A stretch of DNA of 8,205 nucleotides from Actinomycetota bacterium (GTDB taxonomy: Bacteria > Actinomycetota > Actinomycetes > Nanopelagicales > Nanopelagicaceae): positions 1 through 8,205 of the forward strand of contig WLCS01000036.1 of the NCBI GenBank assembly GCA_009705185.1. The letters run 5' to 3'. Below, one piece after another: positions 6,905 to 8,205 of the stretch (position 1 is the first letter of the stretch; each line of letters opens with the position of its first letter). The notes under the pieces are model-generated. The model was not told the origin of the DNA and ran no database searches. It was given only the letters and a program-made list of their open reading frames with translations. A program made the translations under genes and the position numbers.

Positions 6905-8205
6905 TGTTTTTTCGCCGCAATCTGTGTGGCGCGATAAGTCTTGAGTTCAGCTTGGTTCAGAGCCACCGGCAGAACTTTTGTTCCTGTAGGTGCAACGTGC
7001 TCCGATTGCAAAACGAATGTCATAACTTTCTTAAATACCGGGCCGCCAAGGGCTCCTCCGTAGTGGCCATTCTTTGGATCTTGCAAAGTAACGCTGATGA
7101 CATAACGAGGAGCATCTGCAGGTGCAAAACCAATAAAGGAAGCTGTATACCCGCTATAACTCTGAGTCTTTGAGTTATAACGCATCGCAGTTCCGGTTTT
7201 TCCAGCAACTCGATAGCCAGGAATAGCTGCACTAGGCGCAGTTCCTTGAGCTGTAACAACGCTCTCCATCATGATCCGAAGTTTTACTGCAGTATCTTCG
7301 CTAATAACACGCGTGGTTGTTCTGTTACCGGCTGGCGTGAAATGACCAGATGCATCACTAGTCCCAGCAATTACAGTGGGAGAAACTCGAACACCATTAT
7401 TTGCAATCGTTGCAAAAACGCTCGTTGCTTGCATTGCAGTTACTGAATAGCCCTGACCGAATGCAACTGTTGGCGCGGTAGTTCCAGACCAATCAGAGAC
7501 AGGGCGCAAAATTCCAGAGGATTCTCCCGGTAGTCCTGAGCCAGTCTTGGTACCGATTCCAAATTTGGTGAGGTATTTATATAAAGTGTCATGGCTCAGG
7601 GTTTCGCCCACTTTAATTGTTCCGGTATTGCTAGAGACTGCCAGAATTCCAGAAGTTGTCAGCTGTTGTGTTGGATGTTTTTCGTGATCATGGAATTTAG
7701 ATCCACCGCGACTGAGTGCATAAGGAACTGAAAAAACAGTTGTTGGAGTAATGGTTTTTTCCTCAAGAGCTGCTGCCATTGTCATTACTTTGCCGGTTGA
7801 ACCTGGTTCATAAACATCTTGAACAGATGGGTTACGCATTAATGAGAGTGCAACTTTTTTGGTGTTATTTGGATTAAATGTAGGCGCTGTCGCGTGTGCC
7901 ACAATCGCGCCAGTCTTAGGGTCCATCACGATTACTGTTCCACTCGATGCCGCAGAATCTTTGACTGCCTTTGCAATTGCTTCAGCTGCTACCCATTGAA
8001 CATCGCGGTTAATGGTTAAACGAATATTTGTTCCTGCTTTAGCGGCTACAAGTTCTTGCTGTGAACCAGGAATCTCCGCGCCATATCCTCGTGCATACGA
8101 ATAACGTCCTTCAGTACCTGTGATTGTTGAATTCAGACCAGATTCAAGTCCAGAAGCTCCGACACCGTCAGAACGGACAAAACCAATAAGAGAAGAAATC
8201 AACTC
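6901..8205 (-). CDS. ftsI: FtsI/PBP3, septal class B penicillin-binding protein (5' end missing)
   Basis: The frame is open to the right edge (the last codon, 8203-8205, reads Glu), so 434 residues of the C-terminal part are visible. The cytoplasmic tail, membrane anchor and most of the non-catalytic pedestal domain lie outside. The protein is a D,D-transpeptidase that crosslinks septal peptidoglycan, paired with FtsW. Counting the Glu at 8203-8205 as residue 1, the catalytic SxxK is S136-TGK139 within YEPGSTGKVMTMAAALEE, the SxN is S191-S-N193 (SSNTGTI), and the third motif is KTGT at 336-339. GLESGLNSTITGTEG near the left of the visible protein is the usual linker from pedestal to transpeptidase domain. 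The protein ends about 60 residues after KTGT-proximal strands, with no PASTA domain. A TTG at 8200-8202 should not be taken as the start, because homologous sequence continues upstream of it. Position ahead of murE supports FtsI over other class B PBPs. Confidence 0.94.
   Translation of the reverse strand, partial: ELISSLIGFVRSDGVGASGLESGLNSTITGTEGRYSYARGYGAEIPGSQQELVAAKAGTNIRLTINRDVQWVAAEAIAKAVKDSAASSGTVIVMDPKTGAIVAHATAPTFNPNNTKKVALSLMRNPSVQDVYEPGSTGKVMTMAAALEEKTITPTTVFSVPYALSRGGSKFHDHEKHPTQQLTTSGILAVSSNTGTIKVGETLSHDTLYKYLTKFGIGTKTGSGLPGESSGILRPVSDWSGTTAPTVAFGQGYSVTAMQATSVFATIANNGVRVSPTVIAGTSDASGHFTPAGNRTTTRVISEDTAVKLRIMMESVVTAQGTAPSAAIPGYRVAGKTGTAMRYNSKTQSYSGYTASFIGFAPADAPRYVISVTLQDPKNGHYGGALGGPVFKKVMTFVLQSEHVAPTGTKVLPVALNQAELKTYRATQIAAKKQ

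Noticed and set aside
8200..8202. TTG as the start codon of ftsI
   Set aside because: The frame is open through the last base, and a complete FtsI needs a membrane anchor and pedestal domain upstream, so the gene simply runs off the window.
1..8205. A novel defence, mobile or biosynthetic system
   Set aside because: Every part of the window is accounted for by seven recognisable core division and cell-wall genes in canonical order, with no cargo between them.

Overview
The window is a stretch of a bacterial division and cell-wall (dcw) cluster. All seven genes lie on the minus strand and are read from right to left: ftsI (5' end outside the window), murE, murF, mraY, murD, ftsW and murG (3' end outside the window). 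Coding is essentially continuous; the only true gap is 15 bases, between mraY and murD. I see no RNA genes, mobile elements, CRISPR arrays, promoters or terminators, and no stretch of 300 bases without a gene.

The gene order and protein signatures point to an actinobacterium. MurG carries HEANARPGIANK, MurF carries AHVGEFGS, MraY carries [13 protein letters not shown], and FtsI has the actinobacterial pattern YEPGSTGKVMTMAAALEE with SSNTGTI. Base composition is only about 45% G+C by eye, low for that phylum, and the genes are packed very tightly. Together these suggest a small-genome, low-GC aquatic actinobacterium, such as the freshwater acI group (Nanopelagicales, Planktophila-like). The phylum is well supported; the order is an inference.

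Region by region: 6901-8205 holds the transpeptidase part of FtsI (PBP3). 5420-6904 is MurE, whose DNPR motif predicts meso-diaminopimelate as the third stem-peptide residue. 4044-5423 is MurF, 2989-4047 MraY, 1576-2973 MurD, 423-1586 FtsW, and 1-426 the first 142 residues of MurG.

The products form one pathway. MurD, MurE and MurF add D-Glu, diaminopimelate and D-Ala-D-Ala to UDP-MurNAc-peptide in the cytoplasm. MraY moves the phospho-MurNAc-pentapeptide onto undecaprenyl phosphate, and MurG adds GlcNAc to give lipid II. FtsW polymerises lipid II at the septum and FtsI crosslinks the new glycan. Four of the six junctions are four-base ATGA overlaps and a fifth is an 11-base overlap, so translation of the cluster is probably coupled. 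Every complete gene looks intact with its expected catalytic motifs. I found no undescribed system here; the observations listed are modest refinements of a core locus.
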